From assembly GCF_004770905.1 (NCBI RefSeq), contig NZ_RQHT01000014.1, forward strand, positions 434,001 through 498,000: a DNA stretch of 64,000 nucleotides, in the 5' to 3' direction. This DNA comes from Leptospira bandrabouensis (GTDB lineage Bacteria; Spirochaetota; Leptospiria; Leptospirales; Leptospiraceae). Below the pieces are notes generated by a model. It was given only the letters and a program-made list of their open reading frames with translations. It did not search any database and had not been told where the DNA came from. Shown one piece after another: positions 27,865 through 36,880 of the stretch (position 1 is the stretch's first letter; each line of letters begins with the position of its first letter). The position numbers and the translations under genes were made by a program.

Positions 27865-28462
27865 CCGAAATCGATTGGAGAATACTGGTTGCCGTATATA
27901 AATTCATAAGGAAAGGAAATAAAATGGTAAGCCCAAGTGCATAAAAAGAAAACTTTAGGGAATCACGATTTCTTAACTCATAAATGGATTTGAGCCCACG
28001 AGAAAGAACCAAACTGTAGAGTAAAATAAAACTGAGGAGTAGAAAAAATCCCGTTCCAATTCCAGAAATTCCTACAGAATGAAACACAAGACAAACAGGC
28101 GCAAATAACAGAAACAATACGACTGAATGTCTCGCAAATAGAATCAAAAACAAAAGTTTCGGTGTCCTTCCTTTTTTTTGCACATAATAATCTGCCACCA
28201 AAGTATAAAAAAAAGGAAAAAATCGAAACAAAAACAAATTGGCGATAAAACCAAAAAACAAAAACGACAAAGTAGAAATGGTGTATGGAGCAGAAAGGAT
28301 ACTCATTCCCACTGACAAAGATAAGGCGGATAGTATGGAAAACATCCAACTGGACACAGGACTTGCCGCAAATGGGATTTCTTGGACCTCCTCAGAATAA
28401 CGAAGAGGATCCAAAAATACCAATTCCAATACATCCACTAAATCAAAGAAAAAATCTCTCAT
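27854..28462 (-). CDS. Yip1-like multi-pass membrane protein
   Basis: 202-aa protein with about five hydrophobic segments (roughly residues 40-58, 65-90, 102-125, 130-150, 170-190) and a short polar N-terminus [13 protein letters not shown]. The layout resembles bacterial Yip1/DUF1282 proteins, but no decisive motif is seen, so the family is tentative. It sits between sppA (ATGA overlap) and surE (11-base overlap) in a tight operon. Confidence 0.6.
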   Translation of the reverse strand: MRDFFFDLVDVLELVFLDPLRYSEEVQEIPFAASPVSSWMFSILSALSLSVGMSILSAPYTISTLSFLFFGFIANLFLFRFFPFFYTLVADYYVQKKGRTPKLLFLILFARHSVVLFLLFAPVCLVFHSVGISGIGTGFFLLLSFILLYSLVLSRGLKSIYELRNRDSLKFSFYALGLTILFPFLMNLYTATSILQSISGGF

Positions 28463-29424
28463 AACATTAATTTTCCAAGTGCTGTTGGTAAGATGACCAA
28501 AACTTGAGATTGGAGGAGAGACCTAATTTTGGATATATGAGAATTGTCTCCCAAAAAGCGCACACCAATGGATTGCAAAAATCGATCAAAGGGTGAGACC
28601 TCTTGTTCAAAAAGTGGAATGAGGCCATCATATTGGCAAAGTTCAGAAAGTTTTTTATGAGCTTCTCTTCGCCCACCAATATCATCCACAAGTTTGTTAC
28701 GGAATGCATCTTCTCCGGAATAGATTTTTCCTTCTGCTAACTCTTCAATGGATTTAACCGTTTTGTTTCTTCCTTTGGCAACATCTTCCACAAACTTACG
28801 ATAGGTGTCTTGCAACTGTTTTCCAATCATATCATCTTCTTCGTTTGTTGAGTCACGAAATGGAGAATACATATCTTTGTATTTCCCTGCTTTGTAGGTG
28901 CGAACTCCTACCCCATAACGATCCAAAAGTCCTTTCACATTAGGTGCAAAGGAGATGACTCCAATGGAGCCTGTAATGGTTCCGTTTTGTGCAAAAATAT
29001 AATCGGAAGCTGCGGCGATGTAATACCCACCGGAGGCTGCCACATCTTTCATACTCACCACAATCTTTTTAGTTTTACGCAGATGCAGGAGTTCATTGAA
29101 AATTTCTTGGGAAGCAGCAACTGTTCCACCAGGGGAATTGATTTCGACTAGGATTCCTTTGATATTTGCATCTTCTTCCAAATCACGTAATTGGCGTAAC
29201 ACGGTCTCAGCACCCGTGGAATCAAATGTGGAAACCCCTGAGTGAATCTCACCTACGATCGGTATGACGACAGCTCCAATTTCACTGGCTTGGAAAAGAC
29301 CACCGCCGGTCCCACTAGAGAAACGGGCAAGGCTTGATCCAGATACCAAGATGGCAATTCCGAGAATTGTGGCAATGGTGGAGAACAAAAAGGAGAGAAA
29401 GAGAAGAAATTGGTTTCTTTCCAT
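28459..29424 (-). CDS. sppA: Signal peptide peptidase SppA, short form
   Basis: Membrane-anchored serine protease that degrades cleaved signal peptides. One N-terminal TM, then a single S49 domain as in Bacillus-type enzymes. [16 protein letters not shown] forms the oxyanion region, [12 protein letters not shown] carries the nucleophile Ser, TGSIGV follows, and the catalytic Lys lies in [15 protein letters not shown] chose ATG 29424 (MERNQFLLF, 321 aa), which has GGGAG just upstream, over the TTG at 29463 that adds 13 residues. Confidence 0.93.
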   Translation of the reverse strand: MERNQFLLFLSFLFSTIATILGIAILVSGSSLARFSSGTGGGLFQASEIGAVVIPIVGEIHSGVSTFDSTGAETVLRQLRDLEEDANIKGILVEINSPGGTVAASQEIFNELLHLRKTKKIVVSMKDVAASGGYYIAAASDYIFAQNGTITGSIGVISFAPNVKGLLDRYGVGVRTYKAGKYKDMYSPFRDSTNEEDDMIGKQLQDTYRKFVEDVAKGRNKTVKSIEELAEGKIYSGEDAFRNKLVDDIGGRREAHKKLSELCQYDGLIPLFEQEVSPFDRFLQSIGVRFLGDNSHISKIRSLLQSQVLVILPTALGKLML

Positions 29425-29547
29425 AAACTCCCACAAGCAAAACCTTGCAAAAACTCGAGTCAACTTTAATAATTCTTTACTTTTTTTTAGAAAAAGTTTA
29501 TTTTCCTTGTACGGGCTAACCGAAAATTAGACAGGTAGTCACAGGAT

Positions 29548-29574
29548 TTATGTCCAGGCACCGCCGAGACATAA
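29548..29574 (+). promoter_or_regulatory. Leader hairpin upstream of the 171-aa gene
   Basis: TTATGTC pairs with GACATAA around a 13-base loop CAGGCACCGCCGA, 25 bases before the start codon. No known riboswitch consensus recognised. Could be a 5' leader structure or chance. Confidence 0.25.
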
Positions 29575-29598
29575 GGCCTTTACCAAGGAAGGTAGGAC

Positions 29599-30114
29599 AT
29601 GGATGTTCGTCTCAATCGTCTCCTCAATTCAGCCGAAAAACTAATCCAGGACAAAAAGGACAGTAAAGATGTCTCTGGAAAATCAGGAGTTCCTGTACAA
29701 AAGTCAGAAGAAAAATCCGACTTTGTTGTCAGCCTTCCTGTTCAGTACCACAATATCCAATCAAGGCTCACGGAATTGCAAAAACAACTTTCCAAGGAAC
29801 AATCTCGGATTGGTCTTTTGGAAGATAACTCACAAGAAGAAGACAAACTCAAAGAACTTCTTTTTGAAGGAGAACCACTATTCCCAGAGTTAGGTGAAGG
29901 AAAAGTAACCAAACCAGAAATTTTAGAAAATAGCAAAGGGAATATCTCAAGCCTTCTTGCGGAACTAAAGAAGAAGGAAGTTGAGAGCGAAAATATCTTT
30001 TCTCTTGGAATGATGTTAAACCCAGAAGAGTTCAAAGGTAAAATCGGAACTTTGTCTGCTTCTTCTATGAAACCAATTTCTGAAACCATGGTGAAACGAC
30101 TTCTCGGCAATTAA
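29599..30114 (+). CDS. Uncharacterised coiled-coil protein
   Basis: 171-aa soluble protein, Lys/Glu/Ser-rich. Residues 50-80 (YHNIQSRLTELQKQLSKEQS) predict a coiled coil and most of the rest looks disordered until a more hydrophobic C-terminus (SLGMMLNPEEF, MVKRLLGN). No family recognised. A strong AAGGAAGGTAGGAC ribosome site precedes the ATG. The next gene starts on the base after its stop codon, so the two are coupled. Confidence 0.7.
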   Translation: MDVRLNRLLNSAEKLIQDKKDSKDVSGKSGVPVQKSEEKSDFVVSLPVQYHNIQSRLTELQKQLSKEQSRIGLLEDNSQEEDKLKELLFEGEPLFPELGEGKVTKPEILENSKGNISSLLAELKKKEVESENIFSLGMMLNPEEFKGKIGTLSASSMKPISETMVKRLLGN

Positions 30115-31485
30115 TTGGAATTAAAACGTAGCCTCAATACTTTTGATTCCATCTCCGTTCTCTTCTCCTCTATGGTGGGGTCGGGAATTTTTTTCACCTC
30201 TGGGTATTTGATCAAAGAAACCGGAAATCTTTGGATTGTCCTATTTTGTTGGATTGTCGGCGGAATTTTAGCTCTCTCTGGTTCCATCACCTATGCTTAT
30301 GCAGCCCGCCTCCTCCCATTTGCTGGAGGAGATTATGTTTATCTAAAAGTTGCTTATTCACCAGCCATTGCTTTTATGAGTGGTTGGTCTTCCCTACTGA
30401 CTAATTTCTCTGCTTGTGTTTCGGTACTCGCACTCGCCTTTGGAAAGTATGTTCAGATTTTATTTCCAGAACTTCCGGTTTGGGAATCTCCCACATACAC
30501 TTTGTTAGGTTTGGATTTACAAGTTAGCTCCATCACCTTTATTGGTGTTTTACCCATTCTTTTTTTTAGTATTCTCAACTACTTTGGAATTAAGTCGGCA
30601 GTGCGTGTTCAAAATGTTTTTGCTGTTCTAAAGATTACCGGACTCCTTCTCTTTTTGGCACTTGGGTTTTCGATGGGAAACACCAATTGGTCTTATTTAT
30701 TCAACTCTCCCTTTCCCAATCTAATGGAACTTTCTTTTTACTCCAAGGTTTTGATTGGGATTGTTCCCGTATCATTCTCTTACCTGGGATGGAATATGAT
30801 TACCTATATTGCGGAAGAGGTAAAAAACCCGGAGAAAACCATTGTACGTTCTGCCATCACTGCGTGTTTTCTTGTGGCCGGACTCTATTTTGCGATCAAT
30901 TTACTTTTTGTGATTTCGGCTCCCATTGATGAGTTAGCTGGCCAAGATGGGATTGGTGCCATCGCCTTTCAAAAGTTATTTGGTGTAAATTACTCTATCC
31001 TTACTACTAGTTTTATTGCTTGGGTGATTTTGGGTTCCATGTCGGCTATTCTGATTGGGGGAAGTCGAGTGTATTTTGCGATGGCAAGAGATGGAGTGTT
31101 CCTTCCTTCTTTTTCCAAGATTCATCCCAAATGGCATAGTCCTTATGTTTCTATTTTTTTCCAAGGTTTCGTAGCCATTCTCTTTTTGTTTGTCAAAGAA
31201 ATCGAAGCCCTACTTTACATGATCACTTGTTCAATTTTGATTTTGTCATGTCTTACGGCAGCCACACCCTTTCGGTTTGAAAAGATGGGAATGAAATCGG
31301 ATTATAAAATTCCTTTTTATCCTTTGCCCATTTTTCTTTATATTTTTGCCAATATTGCGGTGATGATGATTCTATTCATCGAAAAACCCGTAACTGCTAC
31401 TTGGGGACTGATGATTACTCTCATTGCCCTTCCTGTTTATTACGGATTTCGATTGGATAAAAAAATGGCCGAAGCTAAAAAGTAA
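30115..31485 (+). CDS. APC-family amino acid permease
   Basis: 456-aa inner-membrane transporter with about 12 hydrophobic segments. The first is preceded by NTFDSISVLFSSMVGSGIFF, matching the APC unwound-helix motif GSGIF. SYLGWNMITYIAEEVKNPEK after TM6 matches the family's E-E-x-KNP signature. Substrate not readable. TTG start immediately after the preceding stop, with no ribosome site of its own, suggesting re-initiation by the same ribosomes. Confidence 0.9.
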   Translation: MELKRSLNTFDSISVLFSSMVGSGIFFTSGYLIKETGNLWIVLFCWIVGGILALSGSITYAYAARLLPFAGGDYVYLKVAYSPAIAFMSGWSSLLTNFSACVSVLALAFGKYVQILFPELPVWESPTYTLLGLDLQVSSITFIGVLPILFFSILNYFGIKSAVRVQNVFAVLKITGLLLFLALGFSMGNTNWSYLFNSPFPNLMELSFYSKVLIGIVPVSFSYLGWNMITYIAEEVKNPEKTIVRSAITACFLVAGLYFAINLLFVISAPIDELAGQDGIGAIAFQKLFGVNYSILTTSFIAWVILGSMSAILIGGSRVYFAMARDGVFLPSFSKIHPKWHSPYVSIFFQGFVAILFLFVKEIEALLYMITCSILILSCLTAATPFRFEKMGMKSDYKIPFYPLPIFLYIFANIAVMMILFIEKPVTATWGLMITLIALPVYYGFRLDKKMAEAKK

Positions 31486-31509
31486 TCACTTAAACTACTA
31501 AGCTGTCAT

Positions 31510-32982
31510 TTATGCAACAGCCATAAACGTTTTACCAATGATTGGCATCACTTCGTCTTTTGCTAACACCCAAATCACATCCCCACCTCTTACCTGTGTA
31601 TTTCCAGAGGGAATCAAAAATTGTTCTCCACGGGCAATGAGTAGGATATGAGACTGCTCTGGGAGTTTGATTTCAAACAAAGCTTTGTCCACCACACTTG
31701 AGTTATATGGAACAATCAACTCTTGTAATGTCATCCCTGGAAACTCAATGTTATCAAAGTCAGTTGGATGATAAATTTTACGATCAGGATCCTTTTTCAA
31801 AATTCCTAACCACTGTGCCACCCGAGGGATAAGAGAACCTTGCACGAGAAGGGATACAAGAACCACAAAAAATACGATATGAAAAAGTAAATCTCCCCAG
31901 ACCAATCCTTGGGCAATGGGAAACGTAGCCAGGATGATAGGGGAAGCACCGCGTAAGCCCACCCAAGAAATAAATAACTTTTCTTTGACTGGTAACTTCA
32001 CACGTAGAAGTGAAATAAACACCGCTACTGGTCTTGCAAAAAGTATGAGTAATACCCCAATGAGAAGTCCGGGAACCCAAATATTGGCCATCCGTGAAGG
32101 ATAGACAAGAAGTCCAAAACAAAGGAACATACCAATTTGCAAAATCCAAACATATCCGTTTAAAAAACGAAAGATGGATTTTTTATGTATGAATTTGTTT
32201 CGGCCAACAATGATCCCTGCAATGTAGACTGCCAAAAATCCATTCCCTTGAAACACAGTGGTGACTGCATAAATAAAAGGAACAGAAGCAGTAATAAAAA
32301 CTAAATAAAGACCATCATACCCCAGTTTGACGGAGTTCATTAAATACAGAATGAGGATCCCCAAACTATATCCCATCATGGTTCCAACAAGAACTTGCAT
32401 CACAAAAAACCGAAAGAATTGGAACCCACTAAAACTAGAATCTGCCGTGATGAGGTTCATAAAGATGGTTGTTAATAATACACCCACTGCATCGTTAGAA
32501 CCAGATTCAAATTCAATGATCTTCTTTAAATGGATTGGTAAATCGGATGACCCAGTTTTAAAAATATTAAATACGGAGGCCGCATCTGTGGCGCTCACAA
32601 TGGAACCGAGTAAAAACGATTCCATAAACCCAAGAACTGGGAATAAATAGTGGATCAGCACTCCTAAAATCAGTGCAGTCAAAATGGTTCCCACAATCGA
32701 CAACCGAATCCCGACAGATAAGAAGTTTTTTAAACTATCCCATTCACTTTCGAGACCACCCAAAAATAAAATATAAATAAGAGCAAATATACCAATCGAT
32801 TGAGCTAATCCATAATCACTAAAATCGATTCTTCCTGGGCCATCTGCACCAGCTAACATACCGAAGGTTAAAAAAATAAGTAAAATGGGAAACCCAAATC
32901 GGAAGAATAGTTTACTCGATAAAATTGAAAATAAAATAAGTGTAGAAATAACTAGAGCTTGTAAGGTAAAACTGTCTATCAT
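31510..32982 (-). CDS. K+/H+ (or Na+/H+) antiporter, CPA family with RCK C-terminal domain
   Basis: 490-aa protein: about 12 TM segments up to residue 390, then a cytosolic TrkA-C/RCK-C domain (GMTLQELIVPYNSSVVDKAL to DEVMPIIGK). The transport core has GADGPGRIDFSDYGLAQSIG, the ion-site region SATDAASVFNIFKTG and the helix with EFESGSNDAVGV. It resembles CvrA/NhaP2 antiporters but is shorter, lacking their third C-terminal part. Ion choice is inferred. Monocistronic. Confidence 0.9.
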   Translation of the reverse strand: MIDSFTLQALVISTLILFSILSSKLFFRFGFPILLIFLTFGMLAGADGPGRIDFSDYGLAQSIGIFALIYILFLGGLESEWDSLKNFLSVGIRLSIVGTILTALILGVLIHYLFPVLGFMESFLLGSIVSATDAASVFNIFKTGSSDLPIHLKKIIEFESGSNDAVGVLLTTIFMNLITADSSFSGFQFFRFFVMQVLVGTMMGYSLGILILYLMNSVKLGYDGLYLVFITASVPFIYAVTTVFQGNGFLAVYIAGIIVGRNKFIHKKSIFRFLNGYVWILQIGMFLCFGLLVYPSRMANIWVPGLLIGVLLILFARPVAVFISLLRVKLPVKEKLFISWVGLRGASPIILATFPIAQGLVWGDLLFHIVFFVVLVSLLVQGSLIPRVAQWLGILKKDPDRKIYHPTDFDNIEFPGMTLQELIVPYNSSVVDKALFEIKLPEQSHILLIARGEQFLIPSGNTQVRGGDVIWVLAKDEVMPIIGKTFMAVA

Positions 32983-33009
32983 GTTTATTCCTTAGACGAT
33001 CCGAATGGA

Positions 33010-33405
33010 TTATCGATTTGAAGAAAGTATCTCTAAAGCCTTTGCCTTTAGAATGGGATGTACTACAAAATCATCTGGATTCAGTGGTGTAGAAGTTTTG
33101 GTTTCAGTGGATTCCGCCTGATTGGCAGATGTGGGGAGTTTCCATTTATCACGACCGAGCCAAACAGAGAGGCCATAAATCATACGTTGGAAAATTTCGT
33201 CCACTTTGTCCTGCCTACCTGCTTTTTTATAATAACCAAAGGCCAACATAGGAAGTTTCCGGTCGTACATAAAATGATCACCTAAACGAATGAGACCATC
33301 TTTGTAATCAGTTTTGAGAAAGAGTTCACGTGCCTTACGAATATCGCCTGCGTTAAAAGCGGTATTGGCTTCACGAATTAGCGCTGCTCTTTCCTTGGAG
33401 TCCAT
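33010..33405 (-). CDS. Small helical repeat protein of unknown function
   Basis: 131 aa from the preferred ATG 33405 (MDSKERAALIREANTAFNAG). The helical pairs AFNAGDIRKARELFLKT and HFMYDRKLPMLAFGYYKKAG resemble TPR units. The open frame continues to 33531, but that extension overlaps the divergent peroxiredoxin gene and looks non-coding. No enzyme motif, no signal. Role unknown. Confidence 0.65.
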   Translation of the reverse strand: MDSKERAALIREANTAFNAGDIRKARELFLKTDYKDGLIRLGDHFMYDRKLPMLAFGYYKKAGRQDKVDEIFQRMIYGLSVWLGRDKWKLPTSANQAESTETKTSTPLNPDDFVVHPILKAKALEILSSNR

Positions 33406-33483
33406 ACAAAGAGTATCGAACCAAATTCCGAAATTGACAACTGAAAAATGTCTAAAAGTATGCAAATACCAGGAGAGAAAATT

Positions 33484-33957
33484 ATGTTGGAAGTAGGGAA
33501 AAAAGCCCCCAATTTTACAAGTGTCAACCAAAACGGCGAAAAAGTAAAACTCGCTGACCTAACAGGAAAAAATGGAGTCGTAGTTTATTTTTATCCGCGG
33601 GATATGACTCCGGGATGTACAACTGAAGCTTGTGACTTCCGTGACAATTTTGCACGTCTGAAAAAATTCGGATACAATGTGGTGGGAATCTCCAAAGACA
33701 ATCCCAAGTCCCATACCAAGTTCATTGAAAAACAAAACCTCAATTTTGATCTCATCTCTGATGAATCAGGCGAAATTTGTGAAGCTTATGGTGTTTGGAG
33801 AGAAAAAGTTTTTATGGGCCGTAAAGGTATGGGAATTGTTAGATCTACCTTTCTTTTAGATAACTCTCTCAAAATCAAAAAAATCTATGACAGCGTGAAG
33901 GTCAAAGGACACGTTGAAGAAATCATCAAAGACATTCAGGAAATCCAAGGGAAATGA
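33484..33957 (+). CDS. bcp: Thiol peroxidase Bcp (PrxQ-type peroxiredoxin)
   Basis: Reduces hydroperoxides using thioredoxin. From ATG 33484 (AGGAGA upstream) the 157-aa protein has peroxidatic Cys45 and resolving Cys50 in [14 protein letters not shown], the same spacing as E. coli Bcp. It also has VVVYFYPRD and the [14 protein letters not shown] stretch. A longer frame from 33448 lacks a ribosome site. Its stop overlaps the pepA start (ATGA), so peroxide defence and peptide turnover are cotranscribed. Confidence 0.95.
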   Translation: MLEVGKKAPNFTSVNQNGEKVKLADLTGKNGVVVYFYPRDMTPGCTTEACDFRDNFARLKKFGYNVVGISKDNPKSHTKFIEKQNLNFDLISDESGEICEAYGVWREKVFMGRKGMGIVRSTFLLDNSLKIKKIYDSVKVKGHVEEIIKDIQEIQGK

Positions 33958-35432
33958 AAATAGAAACCTCTCCACTCCAAATCCAAATCGGTTCCCCTAA
34001 ATCTGGAACATTTTACAAACTCATCCCCATCTTCCAAGAGGATGTCAAAGAAGAACTGGGAAAAAAATTCCCAGTGCAAATCGAAACCAAAGTTTTTTCT
34101 GGAGAACTCGGAAAAGAATTTCGTGATGAAGCAGAACAAACCATCTATCTTGGATTAGGTGAAAAGGAAAAACTCAACTTTAGAAAGTTTATTTCCCATT
34201 TTTTTAAGTATGGAGAAAAAATTCTAAACTATGACGGAATGGGTCTTGAGATTATCATCTCTAAATCCCTTTCTAAAAAGTTTTCTGCCGATCGTATCGC
34301 ATATCAAATTGCCAATACACTTTTTATCGGAAGTTATCCTGTTTCTGTTTTACAAACAACGAAAAAAGAAAAAAAGAAAGTGGGAGCAGTTTACTTAAAG
34401 TTCGAAGACAAATCTGTGACTAGTCTTGCGGAATCGGGATTATCTAAAAGTAAAATAGTCGCCAAACACGTGAATGGTGCTCGTCATATTGCTCATCTTC
34501 CTGCAAACTATTTTACACCTGATGATTTTGTTTCTCGTTCCAAAGAAATTGCAAAGGAATACAAACTCTCTGTTAAAGTTTGGGATGAACCACAATTGAA
34601 AAAAGAAGGTCTTGGTGGGATATTGGCAGTGGCTCGTGGATCAGAGCTCAACGGTAAGATGGTAATTTTAGAATACAAACCGGCCAAAGCCAAAAAAAAA
34701 TTCGCCATTGTAGGAAAGGGATTAACCTTTGATACCGGTGGAATTTCACTCAAACCACCAGGCGAAATGCATGAAATGAAATATGATATGTGTGGGGCAG
34801 CAGCCACCATACACGCGATTGGTGCCATTGCCGCACTAGAAATTCCCATTCATATAGTCGCAGCCATTGGTGTGGCAGAAAACATGCCAGATGGAAAAGC
34901 CATCAAACCAGGCGATGTGTATACCGCATACAATGGTACTACGGTGGAAGTACAAAACACGGATGCAGAAGGAAGACTTGTGCTCGGTGATGTATTGTCC
35001 TATGTTTCCAAAAATTACAAACCAGACTATATGGTGGATTTAGCAACACTCACAGGCGCTGTGATCATTGCTCTGGGCCATGAAGCGGCCGCCATCCTTA
35101 CCAATTCGGGTCCACTCCGAGAAGCCCTCTTCACTGCTTCTGAAACTTCAGATGACCGTGTTTGGGAACTTCCGCTTTGGGAAGAATATGGAGAAGATTT
35201 AAAATCAGACATTGCAGATTTAAAAAACATCACTGGTGGAGGAAAAGGGGCAGGAACCATTTCTGCTGGAATTTTTCTTTCTAAGTTTGTGGATGAGTCC
35301 ATCAATTGGGCTCACATCGATATTGCCGGTGCCGCTTGGAGGAAGAAAAAATCAGGAACCCAATTCCACGGACCAACTGGTTATGGAGTACGTTTGTTAG
35401 TCGATCTTGCAAACGAACTATCTAAAAAATAA
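33954..35432 (+). CDS. pepA: Leucyl aminopeptidase (M17)
   Basis: 492-aa cytosolic two-metal aminopeptidase. The N-terminal regulatory domain is followed by the catalytic part. [20 protein letters not shown] carries the Lys and Asp ligands. [10 protein letters not shown] and the signature [14 protein letters not shown] follow, then [13 protein letters not shown]-terminal [15 protein letters not shown] closes the fold. Length is normal. Coupled to bcp by a 4-base overlap; a hairpin terminator follows. Confidence 0.95.
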   Translation: MKIETSPLQIQIGSPKSGTFYKLIPIFQEDVKEELGKKFPVQIETKVFSGELGKEFRDEAEQTIYLGLGEKEKLNFRKFISHFFKYGEKILNYDGMGLEIIISKSLSKKFSADRIAYQIANTLFIGSYPVSVLQTTKKEKKKVGAVYLKFEDKSVTSLAESGLSKSKIVAKHVNGARHIAHLPANYFTPDDFVSRSKEIAKEYKLSVKVWDEPQLKKEGLGGILAVARGSELNGKMVILEYKPAKAKKKFAIVGKGLTFDTGGISLKPPGEMHEMKYDMCGAAATIHAIGAIAALEIPIHIVAAIGVAENMPDGKAIKPGDVYTAYNGTTVEVQNTDAEGRLVLGDVLSYVSKNYKPDYMVDLATLTGAVIIALGHEAAAILTNSGPLREALFTASETSDDRVWELPLWEEYGEDLKSDIADLKNITGGGKGAGTISAGIFLSKFVDESINWAHIDIAGAAWRKKKSGTQFHGPTGYGVRLLVDLANELSKK

Positions 35433-35459
35433 CCAATTCCCAATTGAGTAGATTAAAAA

Positions 35460-35480
35460 GGCGGGAGATAGTTTCCCGCC
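35460..35480 (+). terminator. Terminator-like hairpin after pepA
   Basis: GGCGGGA-GATAGTT-TCCCGCC, a GC-rich 7-bp stem 28 bases past the pepA stop, preceded by an A-run and followed by only a short T stretch. It could serve bcp-pepA and, read from the other side, the convergent MFS gene. Confidence 0.6.
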
Positions 35481-35529
35481 TTGCAAACCAAATCTAAAAT
35501 TTCCTTTTTAATACAAAACTATTGTGTTC

Positions 35530-36747
35530 TCATTTTGTGTGTTTTTTCAAAACAATTTGATTCACACTGTACATGAGTATTACGGTAAGTAGGATGGCAC
35601 AAGCAACTACATAACCTAAAATTTCATACCTTTCCATATAACCACTGGTAGTCTGGATGACAATCAGTCCCGCAACAGAAGCCGCAATTCCACCAGAAAT
35701 TTGTTGGATCGAAGAACTGATGGCCATAAAGGCACCTCTATCGTGTAAGTCGGGAACGGCAGAGGTTAAAGCATTGGCAGAAATCATCCGTGCTGCTACA
35801 AAAACAAAAAGAATTGAATTTACAAAAATCACAATCGGCAATGGGGTGATTTCCATTTTTGTGTAATAAATGATGATTCCTGCCGCAAGGATGGAGGCAA
35901 TCACAAACATATTGTATTTTCCAATCGCATCACTCAGTCTACCCATCAATGGGCCACCTAACATAGAAACGACACCTGTTACCATATAAACCAATGGTAA
36001 ATCTTCCAATTTTACACCTAGGTTGTGGACAGAAAAAGCAGAGCCAAAAGGCATCAACATAAATCCACCTGTAGCAAGTAAGGTGGTCGCAACAAAAGCA
36101 GGTAAATACTTCGGATGAGAAATGGTTTTTGCTAAGTGATGGAATGCATGTATATCTGTTTTGTTATCAAGATGGGTAATCACTGGTTTCAAAAAGAAGA
36201 AAATCACAAATCCAACAGCTCCACTGATACTAGCGATCATCAAAAACGGAGATTGCCATCCCCATAAATTAGAAATATATATACCGATGGGAAGTCCAAA
36301 CACTTGGCTTGCAGCAAAAGCAGTCATAATAAACCCCATCACCCTTCCTCTCACTTGTAACGGGAACAAATCCGCAACAATGGCAAAAGATATCGATGAT
36401 AAAACACCTGCAAAGAGTCCGGTTAAGATACGAGCACCAAATAAAAAGAAATAATTTGTAGCTATACCGCAGAGAAAAGTGGCGAGCACAAACCCAACAT
36501 AAAAGAATAACAATAATTTTTTGCGATCAAATCGATCGGCAAACCCGGCCGCCAAAATACCAGAAATCCCGGCACTAAATGCATAAGCAGAAACTACAAA
36601 TCCAAACTGTTGGGTAGAAATTTGTAATTTTTCCATGACCAGAACTCCCAAGGGAGAAAGAATCATAAAATCGAGAACTACGGTAAATTGCAAAAAAGCA
36701 AGTAAACCTACGACAAAAATATGATACGGAGTGAACTTAAAATCCAT
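35530..36747 (-). CDS. MFS transporter, drug/sugar exporter type
   Basis: 405-aa, 12-TM major facilitator. The loop 2-3 motif appears as GFADRFDRKKLLLF and loop 8-9 as GPLMGRLSDAIGKYN. TM4-5 holds the ATAS-like segment FAIVADLFPLQVRGRVMGFI seen in DHA1-type exporters. I chose ATG 36747 with AAGGAAT upstream; the frame extends to 36822 without a ribosome site. The substrate cannot be assigned. Confidence 0.88.
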   Translation of the reverse strand: MDFKFTPYHIFVVGLLAFLQFTVVLDFMILSPLGVLVMEKLQISTQQFGFVVSAYAFSAGISGILAAGFADRFDRKKLLLFFYVGFVLATFLCGIATNYFFLFGARILTGLFAGVLSSISFAIVADLFPLQVRGRVMGFIMTAFAASQVFGLPIGIYISNLWGWQSPFLMIASISGAVGFVIFFFLKPVITHLDNKTDIHAFHHLAKTISHPKYLPAFVATTLLATGGFMLMPFGSAFSVHNLGVKLEDLPLVYMVTGVVSMLGGPLMGRLSDAIGKYNMFVIASILAAGIIIYYTKMEITPLPIVIFVNSILFVFVAARMISANALTSAVPDLHDRGAFMAISSSIQQISGGIAASVAGLIVIQTTSGYMERYEILGYVVACAILLTVILMYSVNQIVLKKHTK

Positions 36748-36880
36748 TCGAATTCCTTTTCTGTAATATAACAAATATACCGCTGATTCTACTACTCCAC
36801 GCGGACATTTTAAGGATGCCAAGGAAGAAAAATATTAGTTTTCCGAAAAAAGTAAAAAGTGTAATGGCAGCAAACTTTCT